A stretch of DNA of 64,000 nucleotides, from contig NZ_CP058554.1 of assembly GCF_014109725.1 (NCBI RefSeq), positions 496,001 to 560,000 of the forward strand, given 5' to 3'. Positions within the stretch are counted from its first letter, which is position 1; each line of letters starts with the position of its first letter. The position numbers and the translations under genes are program-made. This document shows, in pieces, positions 42,792 through 51,521 of the stretch. The notes under the pieces were generated by a model, which saw only the letters and a program-made list of their open reading frames with translations, searched no databases and was not told the DNA's origin. This DNA is from Comamonas piscis (GTDB lineage Bacteria; Pseudomonadota; Gammaproteobacteria; Burkholderiales; Burkholderiaceae_C).

Positions 42792-43781
42792 TCAGGCCTG
42801 GCTCAAATCGAATCTGCCTGCAGGCTGCTCGCCGGCCAGCACCTGCAGCAGGTTGCTGGTCGCCATCTCGGCCATCGCATGGCGGGTCTCGTGCGTGGCT
42901 GATCCGATATGCGGCAGCGCCACCACCTTGGCATGGGTGCGCAGGGGGGATTCGACCGGCAGCGGTTCAGTGGCAAACACATCCAGGCCGGCGGCGCGGA
43001 TCTGGTCGGTGTCGAGCGCATGCAGCAACGCGTCCTCATCGACAATCGCGCCGCGCGAGCCGTTGATGACGATGGCGCTGGGCTTCATCATCGCAAAGGC
43101 TTCGGCGCCCAGCAGGTGCTTGGTCTCAGGGGTGGAGGGCACGACGGAGACGACAAAGTCTGCCTCGCGCAGCAGCGCATCGCGCGCGACATAGTGCACC
43201 TGGCCGGCCAGCGCGCCCAGCTCGCTCTCCGGCACAACGCTGCGGTTGTTGTAGAGCACGCGCATGCCAAAGCCCAGCGCGGCGCGCCGTGCCAGTGCCA
43301 TGCCGATGCGGCCCATGCCCAGAATGCCCAGGGTCTTGCCATGCACATCCCAGCCAAACAGGTCCTTACCAATATTGCGCTGCCACTGGCCGGAGCGCAC
43401 ATACATCGCCAGCTCCGGAATGCGGCGGCTGGTGGCCATCAGCAGCGCAAAGATGGTGTCGGCCGTCGTCTCCGTCAGCACGCCAGGCGTGTGGCACAGC
43501 GCAATGCCGCGCTCGCGCAGCGATGCCAGCGGGTAGTTGTCCACACCCACCGAGATGCTGGAGATCACCTGTAGCTGCGGTGCTTCATCAAGCAGCGCAT
43601 CGGTGATCGGGTAGCTCGACCCGATCAGTGCCTGGGTCTGGGGCAGCGCTGCAAAAAAGGCATCGCGCTGCGCCGCAACGCGCGGGTTGGCCACGGTCAC
43701 ATCGTGCGCGGCCTGCAGGCGGGCCAGTTGGTCCTCGGGCAGTTCACGAAAAACCAAAATCTGGTGGCGGGTGCTGCTCAT
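42792..43781 (-). CDS. kguD: 2-ketogluconate-6-phosphate reductase / D-2-hydroxyacid dehydrogenase KguD
   Basis: The 329-residue protein is a D-isomer 2-hydroxyacid dehydrogenase. It has the Rossmann loop LGILGMGRIGMALAR, the catalytic Arg in NGSRGAIVDEDAL, Glu in FATEPLP and His in LPHIGSATHETR. KguD reduces 2-keto-6-phosphogluconate to 6-phosphogluconate, entering the Entner-Doudoroff route. AGGAG precedes the ATG at 43781. The specific name rests on the kguE-kguK-kguD order and the ptxS neighbour; otherwise glyoxylate or hydroxypyruvate reductase would be possible. Confidence 0.8.
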   Translation of the reverse strand: MSSTRHQILVFRELPEDQLARLQAAHDVTVANPRVAAQRDAFFAALPQTQALIGSSYPITDALLDEAPQLQVISSISVGVDNYPLASLRERGIALCHTPGVLTETTADTIFALLMATSRRIPELAMYVRSGQWQRNIGKDLFGWDVHGKTLGILGMGRIGMALARRAALGFGMRVLYNNRSVVPESELGALAGQVHYVARDALLREADFVVSVVPSTPETKHLLGAEAFAMMKPSAIVINGSRGAIVDEDALLHALDTDQIRAAGLDVFATEPLPVESPLRTHAKVVALPHIGSATHETRHAMAEMATSNLLQVLAGEQPAGRFDLSQA

Positions 43782-43804
43782 TGCTGCTCCTGGATGCGTT
43801 GAAA

Positions 43805-44755
43805 TCAATAGCCGGCGGCGGTCAAAGCTGCGCGCGTCGGCAGGCCTTCCGAGTCGCCCAGCACCTGCACCTGCAGCGCGCCAATCCAGCAGCCGCGCTT
43901 GACCGCATCGGCCACCGAGCGGCCATCGAGCAAACCGCTGATAACGCCTACCGCAAAGGCATCGCCGGCGCCCACGGTGTCCACCACCTTCTCGACCGGG
44001 CAGCCGGCCACATAGCCGGTGCCGGCCTGGGCGTCATCGTAGTAGGCACCTTCTTCGCCGAGCTTGACGACGACCAGGCTTGCGCCCTGGTCGCGGTAGA
44101 ACTGGGCCACCGCTTCTGGCGTCTTGTGGCCCGTCAGCAGCTCGCCTTCGGCCAGGCCGGGGAAGACCCAGTCCGCGCCAGCGGCCAGCGCATTGATCTC
44201 GCGGCGCATCGTGGCCTCGTCCTGCCACAAAGTGGGGCGCAGGTTGGGATCGAAGGAGATGGTGCTGCCGGCAGCGCGGGCGATTTGCAGGGTGCGCTGG
44301 GCAGTGGCCAGGCTGGTCTGCGAGATCGCGGCAAACACGCCGGTGGCATGCAGGTGGCGGGCCGAGGCCAGCCAGGGCTCGTCGATGTCGGCGGGGGTCA
44401 TCAGGCTGGCGGCCGAGCCCTTGCGGTGGTATTCCACCTGCGGGTCGCTGCCGTCATCGCTGCGGCCCTTGATCTGGAAGCCGGTTTTTTGTGCCGGGTC
44501 CAGCACCACATGCTCGCAGTGCACGCCTTCGCTCTTCATCTGGCTGATGAGGTAGCGCGCCATCGAATCGGCGCCCAGGCGGCTGGCCCAGTGGGTGTTA
44601 AAGCCCAGGCGCGCCATGCCGGTCGCCACATTGATTTCGGCACCTGCAATGCGCTTGGTAAAGAACTCGGCGTTCTCCAGCGGGCCGGCGCGGTCGGCGA
44701 TCAGCAGCATCATGGCTTCGCCAAAGGTGGCGATGTCAAAGGTCTTGGTGGTCAT
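43805..44755 (-). CDS. kguK: 2-ketogluconate kinase KguK (PfkB family)
   Basis: The 316-residue ribokinase-fold protein has the N-terminal TFGEAMMLLIAD and GGAEIN-like IAGAEINVATGMARLG substrate motif. The C-terminal VVDTVGAGDAFAVGVISGLLDG contains the GAGD anion hole and catalytic Asp. It is close to 2-dehydro-3-deoxygluconokinases. Given the context I call it the kinase that makes 2-keto-6-phosphogluconate. It lies 23 bases upstream of kguD. The frame runs on beyond the ATG at 44755 without homology. Confidence 0.82.
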   Translation of the reverse strand: MTTKTFDIATFGEAMMLLIADRAGPLENAEFFTKRIAGAEINVATGMARLGFNTHWASRLGADSMARYLISQMKSEGVHCEHVVLDPAQKTGFQIKGRSDDGSDPQVEYHRKGSAASLMTPADIDEPWLASARHLHATGVFAAISQTSLATAQRTLQIARAAGSTISFDPNLRPTLWQDEATMRREINALAAGADWVFPGLAEGELLTGHKTPEAVAQFYRDQGASLVVVKLGEEGAYYDDAQAGTGYVAGCPVEKVVDTVGAGDAFAVGVISGLLDGRSVADAVKRGCWIGALQVQVLGDSEGLPTRAALTAAGY

Positions 44756-44804
44756 GGCCGTGTCTCTCTTGGGTGCTGTTGGCTGTTGGTTTGTCGGGAG
44801 CTGA

Positions 44805-45617
44805 TCAGGAGGCCTTGGCTTGCAGTGCCGTGGCATCGCGCAGCACGGCTAGCTCCTGCTGGGTGACGGCGACCAGGTCGTCGCCTACCAGCGGGTACTC
44901 GATGGCGCGGGGTGCATCGCTGGGCAGCGCGCGCAAAATGGCGCGCCAGGCGGCGGCCGATTCGGCCAGCGGCACTGCCACCCATTTGGCGGGCAGGCGT
45001 TGCACGCCCTTGGCATGCACATAGGCTACGCGGCTGCCAAACAGCTGGGCCGCTTGCAGTGCGCATTCGCCCAGGTAGTGCCAGTTGCCCATGTCAAAGG
45101 TCATCGGCAGGACCAGGCCAGCGGCATCGGCCGCAGCAAAGAAGCGCTGCAGCGCTTGCACGGTGCCGGCGGCCGAGGTCTGGTCGTTCTCGATCAGCAA
45201 GGTCAGGCCCGCGCCATCGATGGCGCTCTTCAGCGCCGCAAAGCCCTGGGCCGAATGCGCGACGGATTGGCTGGCAAAGCCGCCGATCGACATCTTGAGC
45301 CAGGTGGCGCCCAAGGTGTGGCTGGCGGCAATCGCGTGTTGCACGGCGGCGGTGTTCAGGCTGCCGTCTATCGCAAACAACGGCTGGGGGCAGGAGTAGA
45401 CCAGGTCCAGCTGGTGATCGCGGCCATAGGCGGCCAGCGCGGGCAGCTCTTCGGCAGGGTTCAGCAGCAGCTCTTCGCGCACTTCATAGCCATTGGCACC
45501 TGCGCGGTGCGAGAGCTGGGCAAAGTAGAGCTGGCCGTGGCGGCGCACTTCGGCATTGCCAAACGAAGTGAGGGAGATCAGGGCGGGCGCGCCCGCGTTT
45601 TGCAAAGACAAGGCCAT
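44805..45617 (-). CDS. kguE: KguE-like sugar phosphate isomerase/epimerase (TIM barrel)
   Basis: The 270-residue protein has features of the xylose-isomerase-like barrel: FAQLSHRAGANGYEVREELL near the start, LLIENDQTSAAGT with a metal-ligand Glu, MTFDMGNWHYLGE with an Asp, VAYVHAKGV with a His and PRAIEYPL with a Glu. Pseudomonas KguE belongs to this family and is the first gene of the ketogluconate operon, although its exact reaction is poorly known. The start at 45617 is followed at once by the domain. It lies 49 bases before kguK. Confidence 0.78.
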   Translation of the reverse strand: MALSLQNAGAPALISLTSFGNAEVRRHGQLYFAQLSHRAGANGYEVREELLLNPAEELPALAAYGRDHQLDLVYSCPQPLFAIDGSLNTAAVQHAIAASHTLGATWLKMSIGGFASQSVAHSAQGFAALKSAIDGAGLTLLIENDQTSAAGTVQALQRFFAAADAAGLVLPMTFDMGNWHYLGECALQAAQLFGSRVAYVHAKGVQRLPAKWVAVPLAESAAAWRAILRALPSDAPRAIEYPLVGDDLVAVTQQELAVLRDATALQAKAS

Positions 45618-45768
45618 GGTTGTTATGTGTGTTGGCCGTTGGCGCCCGCCGGCCGGCGGGGCGCTAGCAGCGATCAGTGAAGTCGTTGTGCACAGTCTGC
45701 GGTGGCGGCATGGGCGCTGTGCAGGCCCGGGGGCGTGGCGCTGGCGCACGCCCCGCGCCGCTGCACCA

Positions 45769-46524
45769 TCAATGGTTGCTGAGGATCTGGCCCAGGAACT
45801 GCTGGGTCTTGGGGTGTTGGGGGTTGTCAAAGAACGCGGCCGGTGGGCCTTGCTCGATGATCTTGCCGTCGGCCATGAAGATCACGCGGTCGGCCACGCT
45901 GCGGGCAAAGCCCATTTCATGGGTCACGCAGAGCATGGTCATGCCGTCTTCGGCCAGGCCGATCATGGTGTCCAGCACTTCCTTGACCATCTCGGGGTCG
46001 AGGGCCGAGGTGGGCTCGTCAAACAGCATGATCTTGGGGGCCATGCACAGCGCACGGGCAATCGCTACGCGCTGCTGCTGGCCGCCCGACAGCTGGCTGG
46101 GGTACTTGTGGGCCTGGTCGGGAATGCGCACCCGCGTCAGGTAGTGCATCGCGCGCTCCTGCGCTTCGGCCTTGCTCAGGCCGCGCGAGCGCATTGGCGC
46201 CAGCATGCAGTTCTCCACAATCGTCAGATGCGGGAACAGGTTGAACTGCTGGAACACCATGCCCACTTCCTTGCGGATGGTGTCGATGGCCTTGCTGTCA
46301 CCCGTCAGGTCCGTGCCGTCCACGGTGATCTGGCCTTTCTGGATGGCTTCAAGCCGGTTGATGCAGCGGATCATCGTGGACTTGCCCGAGCCCGAAGGCC
46401 CGCAGATGACGATACGCTCGCCGGCACGCACGTCGAGGTTGATATCGGTCAGCACCTGGAAGTTGCCATACCATTTCTCGACGCCTTGGAGGCGAATGAT
46501 GGGTGCTTGCGAGGGGGTCGTCAT
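45769..46524 (-). CDS. Polar-amino-acid-type ABC transporter ATPase (GlnQ-like)
   Basis: The 251-residue ATPase has Walker A GPSGSGKST (residues 42-50), Q-loop FQQFNLFPH, signature LSGGQQQR and Walker B IMLFDEPTSALDPEM, then THEMGFARSVADR with the switch His. By sequence it belongs to the GlnQ/GltL group, normally for amino acids. Here it sits between importer genes and kguE, so the likely load is a ketogluconate or related sugar acid. The gap to kguE is 151 bases, which leaves room for a processing site. Confidence 0.9.
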   Translation of the reverse strand: MTTPSQAPIIRLQGVEKWYGNFQVLTDINLDVRAGERIVICGPSGSGKSTMIRCINRLEAIQKGQITVDGTDLTGDSKAIDTIRKEVGMVFQQFNLFPHLTIVENCMLAPMRSRGLSKAEAQERAMHYLTRVRIPDQAHKYPSQLSGGQQQRVAIARALCMAPKIMLFDEPTSALDPEMVKEVLDTMIGLAEDGMTMLCVTHEMGFARSVADRVIFMADGKIIEQGPPAAFFDNPQHPKTQQFLGQILSNH

Positions 46525-46612
46525 AAAGCAGTCGTGTTCTTGAAGATGATCGTGTGGCGCTGCCCGGGCCGCTGTTCCGCCAGATGGAGAACAGCGGCTT
46601 GCGCCTCAGTGT

Positions 46613-47404
46613 TTAGTCCAGCTTGGGCAGGTCGGCGCCCAACCACTTTTGGTACAGCTTGTTCAGCTCGCCATTGGCGGTGTTCTTGGCGATGAAGGCG
46701 TTCACGGCTTCAGCCACTTCGTCCTGGCCGGGGCGCAGGGCGACTGCCATGTTCTGCTGCAGCAGCTGGAACTTGTTCTCAAACTGGCCAGCAGGTGCGC
46801 GCTTGGCGATCTGGGCGGCGACGGTCACCGAGCAGCCGATGGCATCGACCTGGCCCGACAGGAGGGCCTGCATGGCCGATGCATCGTCGTCAAAGCGGCG
46901 GATTTGCGTGCCTTCTGGTGCAGCCTTGGTGACGGCCACGTCCTGGGTGGAGGCACGTGCCACGCCCACGCGCAGGCCCTTGAGGTTTTCCGGGCCCTTG
47001 ATGGCGGTCTTGGTGGCGCCGAACAGCACGATCGAAGCAGCCGAGTAAGGCTTGGAGAACAGCACCTGCTTGGCGCGCTCTGGGGTGATGGCCAGCGAGG
47101 CGATCAGCATGTCGACCTTGTTGGTCAGCAGGAAGGGGATGCGGTTGGGGCCGGTCACGGGCACGATCTCGGCGGTCACACCCCATTCCTTGGCCAGCAG
47201 CTTGGCCACATCGGCGTCGTAGCCGTCAGGCTGGTTGCTGGTGTTCAGGATGCCGTAGGGCGGGAAGTCCACCAGCATGCCGATGCTGATCTTGCCCTTT
47301 TTCTTCAGGTCCGCCAGCGACTGGGCCGATGCGGTCAGGGGCAACAGGGCGCTGGCAGCCAGGGCGGCAGCAGCGGAGGTGAAAGTGCGACGGGAAATCT
47401 GCAT
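46613..47404 (-). CDS. Polar-amino-acid-type ABC substrate-binding protein, likely sugar-acid binder
   Basis: The 263-residue protein has a leader MQISRRTFTSAAAALAASALLPLTASAQS with a twin-arginine-like RRTF. The family-3 fold follows: KISIGMLVDFPPYGILNTSNQPDGYDADVAKLLA and MLIASLAITPERAKQVLFSKPY. The ATG at 47404 has AGGAG eight bases upstream and is better than the ATG at 47410. Family-3 receptors usually bind amino acids through an Arg/Asp pair. In the ketogluconate context binding of an acidic sugar is inferred. Confidence 0.87.
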   Translation of the reverse strand: MQISRRTFTSAAAALAASALLPLTASAQSLADLKKKGKISIGMLVDFPPYGILNTSNQPDGYDADVAKLLAKEWGVTAEIVPVTGPNRIPFLLTNKVDMLIASLAITPERAKQVLFSKPYSAASIVLFGATKTAIKGPENLKGLRVGVARASTQDVAVTKAAPEGTQIRRFDDDASAMQALLSGQVDAIGCSVTVAAQIAKRAPAGQFENKFQLLQQNMAVALRPGQDEVAEAVNAFIAKNTANGELNKLYQKWLGADLPKLD

Positions 47405-47448
47405 GCTCATGTCTCCTAGTAGAAAAATCAACCGACAACCAAAAATAT

Positions 47449-48102
47449 TCAGCGGGCCAGGGCCTTGGCCTGGCGCTTTTCCAAGCGGCCGGCCCACAGC
47501 GAGAGCGGCCAGCACAGGATGAAGTAAACCGCACCGACGACACCGAACACCAGCATGGGCTGGAAGGTGGCGTTGTTGATGATCTGGCCGGCGCGCGTGA
47601 TCTCGGTAAAGCCGATGATGGCCGCCAGCGAGGTGCCCTTGATGATCTGCACCAGGTAGCCCACGGTGGGGGCCACGGCAATCTTCATCGCCTGGGGCAG
47701 CACGACGGCGCGCATGCGCCAGAAGTAGGACAGCGACAAGGCCTCGGCCGCTTCCCACTGGCCGCGTGGCACCGCCTGGATACAGCCGCGCCAGATCTCG
47801 CCCAGGAACGCGCCGCTGTTCAGAATCAGCGCAGCAGCCGCTGCTACCCAGGGATTGATCTCAAAGCCCAGAATGGGCGCGCCAAAGAACACCAGGAACA
47901 GCTGCAGCAGCAGCGGTGTGCCCTGAAAAATCTGGGTAAAGACCGTGGCAATACCGCGTGCCAGGCCGTTCTCGGAGGTGCGCGACAGCGCAATCACCAG
48001 GCCCACCAAGGCGCCGCCGATAAAGGCGATCAGGGACAGGGCCACGGTCCACTTGGCCGCTTCAACGATGAACCACAACTCGGGCCAACCAAAAGTACGC
48101 AT
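47449..48102 (-). CDS. Polar-amino-acid-type ABC permease 2
   Basis: The 217-residue membrane protein has the HisMQ topology with an early helix LSLIAFIGGALVGLVIALS, the FQGTPLLLQLFLVFFG periplasmic stretch, and the EAA loop EALSLSYFWRMRAVVLPQAMKIAVAP. It forms the heterodimeric channel with the permease encoded 21 bases upstream. Both read from the same transcript as the binding protein and ATPase. Confidence 0.9.
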   Translation of the reverse strand: MRTFGWPELWFIVEAAKWTVALSLIAFIGGALVGLVIALSRTSENGLARGIATVFTQIFQGTPLLLQLFLVFFGAPILGFEINPWVAAAAALILNSGAFLGEIWRGCIQAVPRGQWEAAEALSLSYFWRMRAVVLPQAMKIAVAPTVGYLVQIIKGTSLAAIIGFTEITRAGQIINNATFQPMLVFGVVGAVYFILCWPLSLWAGRLEKRQAKALAR

Positions 48103-48123
48103 TTCTTGTTCTCCGAGGGTGAC

Positions 48124-48795
48124 TTATCGGCGGTCTGGGTAGTTCAAGGCCATCTGGTAGATGAGCTTGAACAGCAGGTTGAAGGCCAGCGACAGCAGCA
48201 GGTAGATGAGGGCTACGACGATGTAGACCTCAAAGCTGCGGAAGGTCTCGGACTGGATGTTGGCGGCGACCGAGGTCAGGTCGTCGGCCGAGATCACCGA
48301 CACCACGGCCGAGCTGAGCATCAGCAGGATGAACTGGCTGGTCAGCGCCGGGTAGATGGTCTTGAGCGCGGGCTTGAGGATCACGAAGCGGAAGATTTCC
48401 CAGCGCTTCAGATCCAGGGCCAGGCCGGCTTCGATCTGGCCCTTGGGGATGGATTCGATGCCGGCGCGGATGATCTCGGTGGCATAGGCGCCCAGGTTGA
48501 CCACCATGGCCACCAGCGCGGCGGTTTGCGGCGACCAGCGCAGGCCCACGGCCGGCAGCGCAAAGAAGAAGAAAAACAACTGCACCAAAAAGGGCGTGTT
48601 GCGGATCAGCTCGATGTAGGCATTGATCACAAAGCGCAGCGGCGCCGGGCCCGAGGTTTTGCCCCAGGCGCAGACGATGGCGACGGCCAGCCCGATGATC
48701 ATGGCGAGAAAAGACAGCTGGATGGTCACCCAGGTGCCTTGCAATAGCTGCGGCCAGGCTGCCAGGACCTGGTCGAATTGGAACGTGTAGTTCAT
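48124..48795 (-). CDS. Polar-amino-acid-type ABC permease 1
   Basis: The 223-residue membrane protein begins with TWVTIQLSFLAMIIGLAVAIVCAWGK and has IRNTPFLVQLFFFFFALP and the EAA loop GLALDLKRWEIFRFVILKPALKTIYP. It is the first gene of the importer-kgu run. The PtxS-type operator lies only 17 bases before its ATG, in the leader or at the transcription start. No clear Shine-Dalgarno is visible, so translation initiation may be weak or depend on the operator region. Confidence 0.9.
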   Translation of the reverse strand: MNYTFQFDQVLAAWPQLLQGTWVTIQLSFLAMIIGLAVAIVCAWGKTSGPAPLRFVINAYIELIRNTPFLVQLFFFFFALPAVGLRWSPQTAALVAMVVNLGAYATEIIRAGIESIPKGQIEAGLALDLKRWEIFRFVILKPALKTIYPALTSQFILLMLSSAVVSVISADDLTSVAANIQSETFRSFEVYIVVALIYLLLSLAFNLLFKLIYQMALNYPDRR

Positions 48796-48811
48796 GGCGA
48801 TGCGGCGCGTT

Positions 48812-48825
48812 TGAAACCGGTTTCA
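48812..48825. promoter_or_regulatory. PtxS operator
   Basis: TGAAACCGGTTTCA is a perfect 14-bp palindrome, identical to the site known for the LacI-family regulator PtxS of Pseudomonas, which releases DNA on binding 2-ketogluconate. It lies between ptxS and the importer-kgu operon. Confidence 0.85.
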
Positions 48826-48862
48826 GTAGCGCTGCAGTTTAACGGAAGGTTACGGATCGATT

Positions 48863-48880
48863 ACTAGGGTTTGCCCTAGT
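48863..48880. promoter_or_regulatory. 18-bp inverted repeat between ptxS and the importer genes
   Basis: ACTAGGG-TTTG-CCCTAGT forms a perfect seven-base stem. It has no T run on either side, so it is either a Rho-aided end for ptxS or a second regulatory site about 70 bases upstream of the first permease start. Confidence 0.4.
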
Positions 48881-48913
48881 TTGGTGCGTAACGCCTTTTT
48901 TAATTGTTGTGAA

Positions 48914-50020
48914 TCAATGGTTTGGTGATTTTGTCGAGCCGCGCACAATGATGGTGCCTGGTAACTCGACTATGCGGGCGGGGCTTTGCAGGCCCTGGAT
49001 GCGTTCGATCAAACAGGTGGCGGCGGCTTGGCCCAGCGCATCGGTGGGCTGGGCCACGGTGCTCAGGCCCGGGCCCACCAGGGCGGCCCAGTCTGTCTCG
49101 TCCACCCCGATGATGCCCAGCTCCCGCCCGGGCACCCAGCCCAGCGCATGCACTGCGGTGGCCACGCGCAGGCTGGCCACGGCATTGCCGGCCAGCACGG
49201 CGGGGTGGCGGCCGGCTTGCAGCGCTTTATCGCGCCATTGCTGCAGCTGTTGCTGCAGGGCGATGGCGTTGGCACTGTCGGGGGTGCTTTCCCACACACT
49301 GCCTTGCATGCTGGTGGCTTGGCTTTGCAGGTAGCGGGCAAAGGCCTGCTGGCGCGCGGTGCGCGAGCTGGCAGCAGCAATCGGCTCGGTTACCAGCAGC
49401 ACCTCGTCAAAGCCTTGCTGCTGCAGGTGGTCCATCGCGATCTGGATCACGCCGGGGTTGTCCACGGTCACAAAATCGGCATCCAGCCCTTCCTGAAACC
49501 GGTCCACCAGCACGATGGGCTTGCCGTGCAACTGCGCGTCTTGCCAGAGCTGGGCGCTGGTGTCCACGCGGTTGAGGATCATGCCGTCGAGCTGGTAGGC
49601 CGACAGCGCATGCATGGCATCGCGCTCGCGCCCGGCCTCATTGCCCAGGTTGAACAGCACCAGCAGGTAGCCGGCGGCCTGGCAGGCTTTTTCTGCGCCC
49701 TGCAGCACGGCCACCGAGAAGGGGTTGGTCACATCGGCCACCGCCAGGCCGATCAGACGGGTGCGGCCATGCTTGAGCGCTTGGGCCATCGGGCTGGGCC
49801 GGTACTGCAGGCTGGCAATGGCCTCCTGCACGCGCTTGGCCATGTCGGGGGTGAGGATGTCGGTGCGGCCATTGAGGTAGCGCGACACCGTTGCCTTGGA
49901 GACCTGGGCCGCCAGCGCCACATCGGCAATCGTGGCCCGGGCCTTGGCGGGCGCCGCTGGCTTGGCTGCGCCGGGCGGGCACAGATGCGGTGGGGTGGCA
50001 GGGGGCGCAGGCTTGGGCAC
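48914..50020 (-). CDS. ptxS: LacI-family repressor PtxS (2-ketogluconate responsive)
   Basis: The 368-residue protein starts at a GTG. After an Ala/Pro-rich lead of about 28 residues it has the LacI HTH TIADVALAAQVSKATVSRYLNGRTDILTP and hinge QYRPSPMAQALKHGRTRLIGLAVADVTNPFS. The periplasmic-binding-like effector domain follows, ending GPGLSTVAQPTDALGQAAATCLIERI. The exact PtxS palindrome just downstream, in front of the operon it should repress, and the kguE/K/D genes make this assignment strong. The gene is the first of the same-strand run. Confidence 0.85.
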   Translation of the reverse strand: MPKPAPPATPPHLCPPGAAKPAAPAKARATIADVALAAQVSKATVSRYLNGRTDILTPDMAKRVQEAIASLQYRPSPMAQALKHGRTRLIGLAVADVTNPFSVAVLQGAEKACQAAGYLLVLFNLGNEAGRERDAMHALSAYQLDGMILNRVDTSAQLWQDAQLHGKPIVLVDRFQEGLDADFVTVDNPGVIQIAMDHLQQQGFDEVLLVTEPIAAASSRTARQQAFARYLQSQATSMQGSVWESTPDSANAIALQQQLQQWRDKALQAGRHPAVLAGNAVASLRVATAVHALGWVPGRELGIIGVDETDWAALVGPGLSTVAQPTDALGQAAATCLIERIQGLQSPARIVELPGTIIVRGSTKSPNH

Positions 50021-50334
50021 GGGGCGGTCCAGGGTGGTCGTTACGGTAGCGATGGTAGCGCTGAACGGCCGCTGCGCCGCAATGGCCAGACGGTGGGCGG
50101 GCTGGCACAGTCGCGCAGGTGCGGGCGGATGGTTGGCGGCTTGCTCAGCGTGTTAAAGGCCCCTTGGGCCGCAGAAGTCAAAGGTCTGTCTGTCAGCCTT
50201 CTCCGACTTTTGCCCTGTGGATAATTTTGTGCAATGTTGCCGTCGTTGCGCGAGAAACTCCCTGCAATCTCCCTCTAGGAAAGAAATGCACACCGGGAAG
50301 CACGTTTCTGTGGATAAGTTAATTTCATAGCAAC
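50021..50334. other. ptxS upstream gap with two exact DnaA boxes
   Basis: This 314-base stretch has no gene. TGTGGATAA occurs at 50216-50224 and 50309-50317, in the same orientation and 93 bases apart. The second half is more A/T-rich than the coding DNA. The ptxS promoter should lie here, but no clear -35/-10 pair stands out. Confidence 0.65.
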
Positions 50335-51321
50335 TTAGTCAAGTGCTGTGTGGGCGTCAAGGAGGCAGTCAATAAAGGCTTGCGCCACGCGGCTCGGAGC
50401 GGGCGATAAGCGCCACATGGCCACGAATTGGCAACGGTAATGGAAGCGTTCTGGCCGTACAGCCCGCATCAAACCTTGGTTTTCAAAACTGGCCGCGTAG
50501 TGGTCGGGCAGAAATCCCAAAAAACACCCGGACAAAATCAAGGTGGCAATCGACTCCTGGTCAAACCCGGTGGCCGCGCGCGGCAGCCGCACGCTGTGGC
50601 TCAGCTCCATATTGGGCGAGTGGTAGCCCAGGCCGGCAAAGGGGTAGCTGCGCAGCTGCTCCCAGTCCAGCGTCTGGTGCTCCTGCTCCCACAGGTCATG
50701 GCCGGCGGCGCAGTACAGCTGCATGTTCTCGGCAAACAGATCGCGGTAGACCAGGCTGGCCGAGCTGCGGTGCGCCGGGATGATGCCCACCTGAAACCGC
50801 CCATCCATCAGGCCGCGCTCGATCGCGTTGATCGAGCTGACATGCAGCTGCAGGTTCACATCCGGCGCCTGGCCGTGGAACTGCGCAATCGCGCGGTGGA
50901 TCTGGGCCTGCGGGTTGCTCACCGTCTTGTCGAAGATGGCGATCTCCAGATTGCCGCCCATGCGGGCGTGGATATCGTCAATGCGGCTGCGGAACAGATC
51001 CACGCCGCCCAGCAGCTGCAAGGTCGCCTCATAGACCTGGTGGCCCTCCGGCGTCAGCGCAAAACCCGCGCGCCCGCGCCGGCACAGCACCATGCCCAGG
51101 CGGGTCTCCAGATCCTTCATATGGCGGCTCAGCGTCGACGTGCCGATATTGAGCTCCAGCTCAGCCGCCGACATGCCCCCGCACTCCACCACGCTCTTGA
51201 AGACCTGCAGCAGCCGCAAATCCATATCGCTGAGCTGGCCCAGCACCGCGCGGGCACGGCGATCGGCAGCAGGGGGATGGGGTGGGGAGGCAACAACAGG
51301 AGGGCGGGCGGGCATCCGCAT
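50335..51321 (-). CDS. LysR-family transcriptional regulator
   Basis: The 328-residue protein has the HTH MDLRLLQVFKSVVECGGMSAAELELNIGTSTLSRHMKDLETRLGM (in pieces, residues 33-77), preceded by a 30-residue Pro/Ala-rich lead. An effector domain starts NLEIAIFDKTVSNPQAQIHRAI. It resembles regulators of catabolic oxidoreductases. It lies downstream of the old-yellow-enzyme gene in the same direction, separated by a structured 200-base gap. Its target is not evident. Confidence 0.85.
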   Translation of the reverse strand: MRMPARPPVVASPPHPPAADRRARAVLGQLSDMDLRLLQVFKSVVECGGMSAAELELNIGTSTLSRHMKDLETRLGMVLCRRGRAGFALTPEGHQVYEATLQLLGGVDLFRSRIDDIHARMGGNLEIAIFDKTVSNPQAQIHRAIAQFHGQAPDVNLQLHVSSINAIERGLMDGRFQVGIIPAHRSSASLVYRDLFAENMQLYCAAGHDLWEQEHQTLDWEQLRSYPFAGLGYHSPNMELSHSVRLPRAATGFDQESIATLILSGCFLGFLPDHYAASFENQGLMRAVRPERFHYRCQFVAMWRLSPAPSRVAQAFIDCLLDAHTALD

Positions 51322-51434
51322 AGCTTAGCGGCTTTGGCTGCTGCCGCCCTCGGTGTTTACAGAAGCTGTTTAGAGCCGCTTACACGGCCCAGCAAACCGA
51401 AGGTTTGCGGTTGAGACTAGGCGTCCCCGACTAG

Positions 51435-51478
51435 GCGCCAAGCCGCAGGCAGTACAGAAGTACGACAAGGCTTGGCGC
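51435..51478. repeat. Nested inverted repeat in the gap between LysR and old yellow enzyme genes
   Basis: GCGCCAAGCC (51435-51444) and GGCTTGGCGC (51469-51478) are perfect 10-base arms. Inside, GTAC-AGAA-GTAC (51452-51463) can form a second hairpin. There is no T run. The shape suits a REP-like dispersed palindrome or a structured leader RNA. Confidence 0.55.
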
Positions 51479-51521
51479 AGCCGGCGAGGCAACGACGTAT
51501 CAAGGGTTGTGTGAGTGGCTC

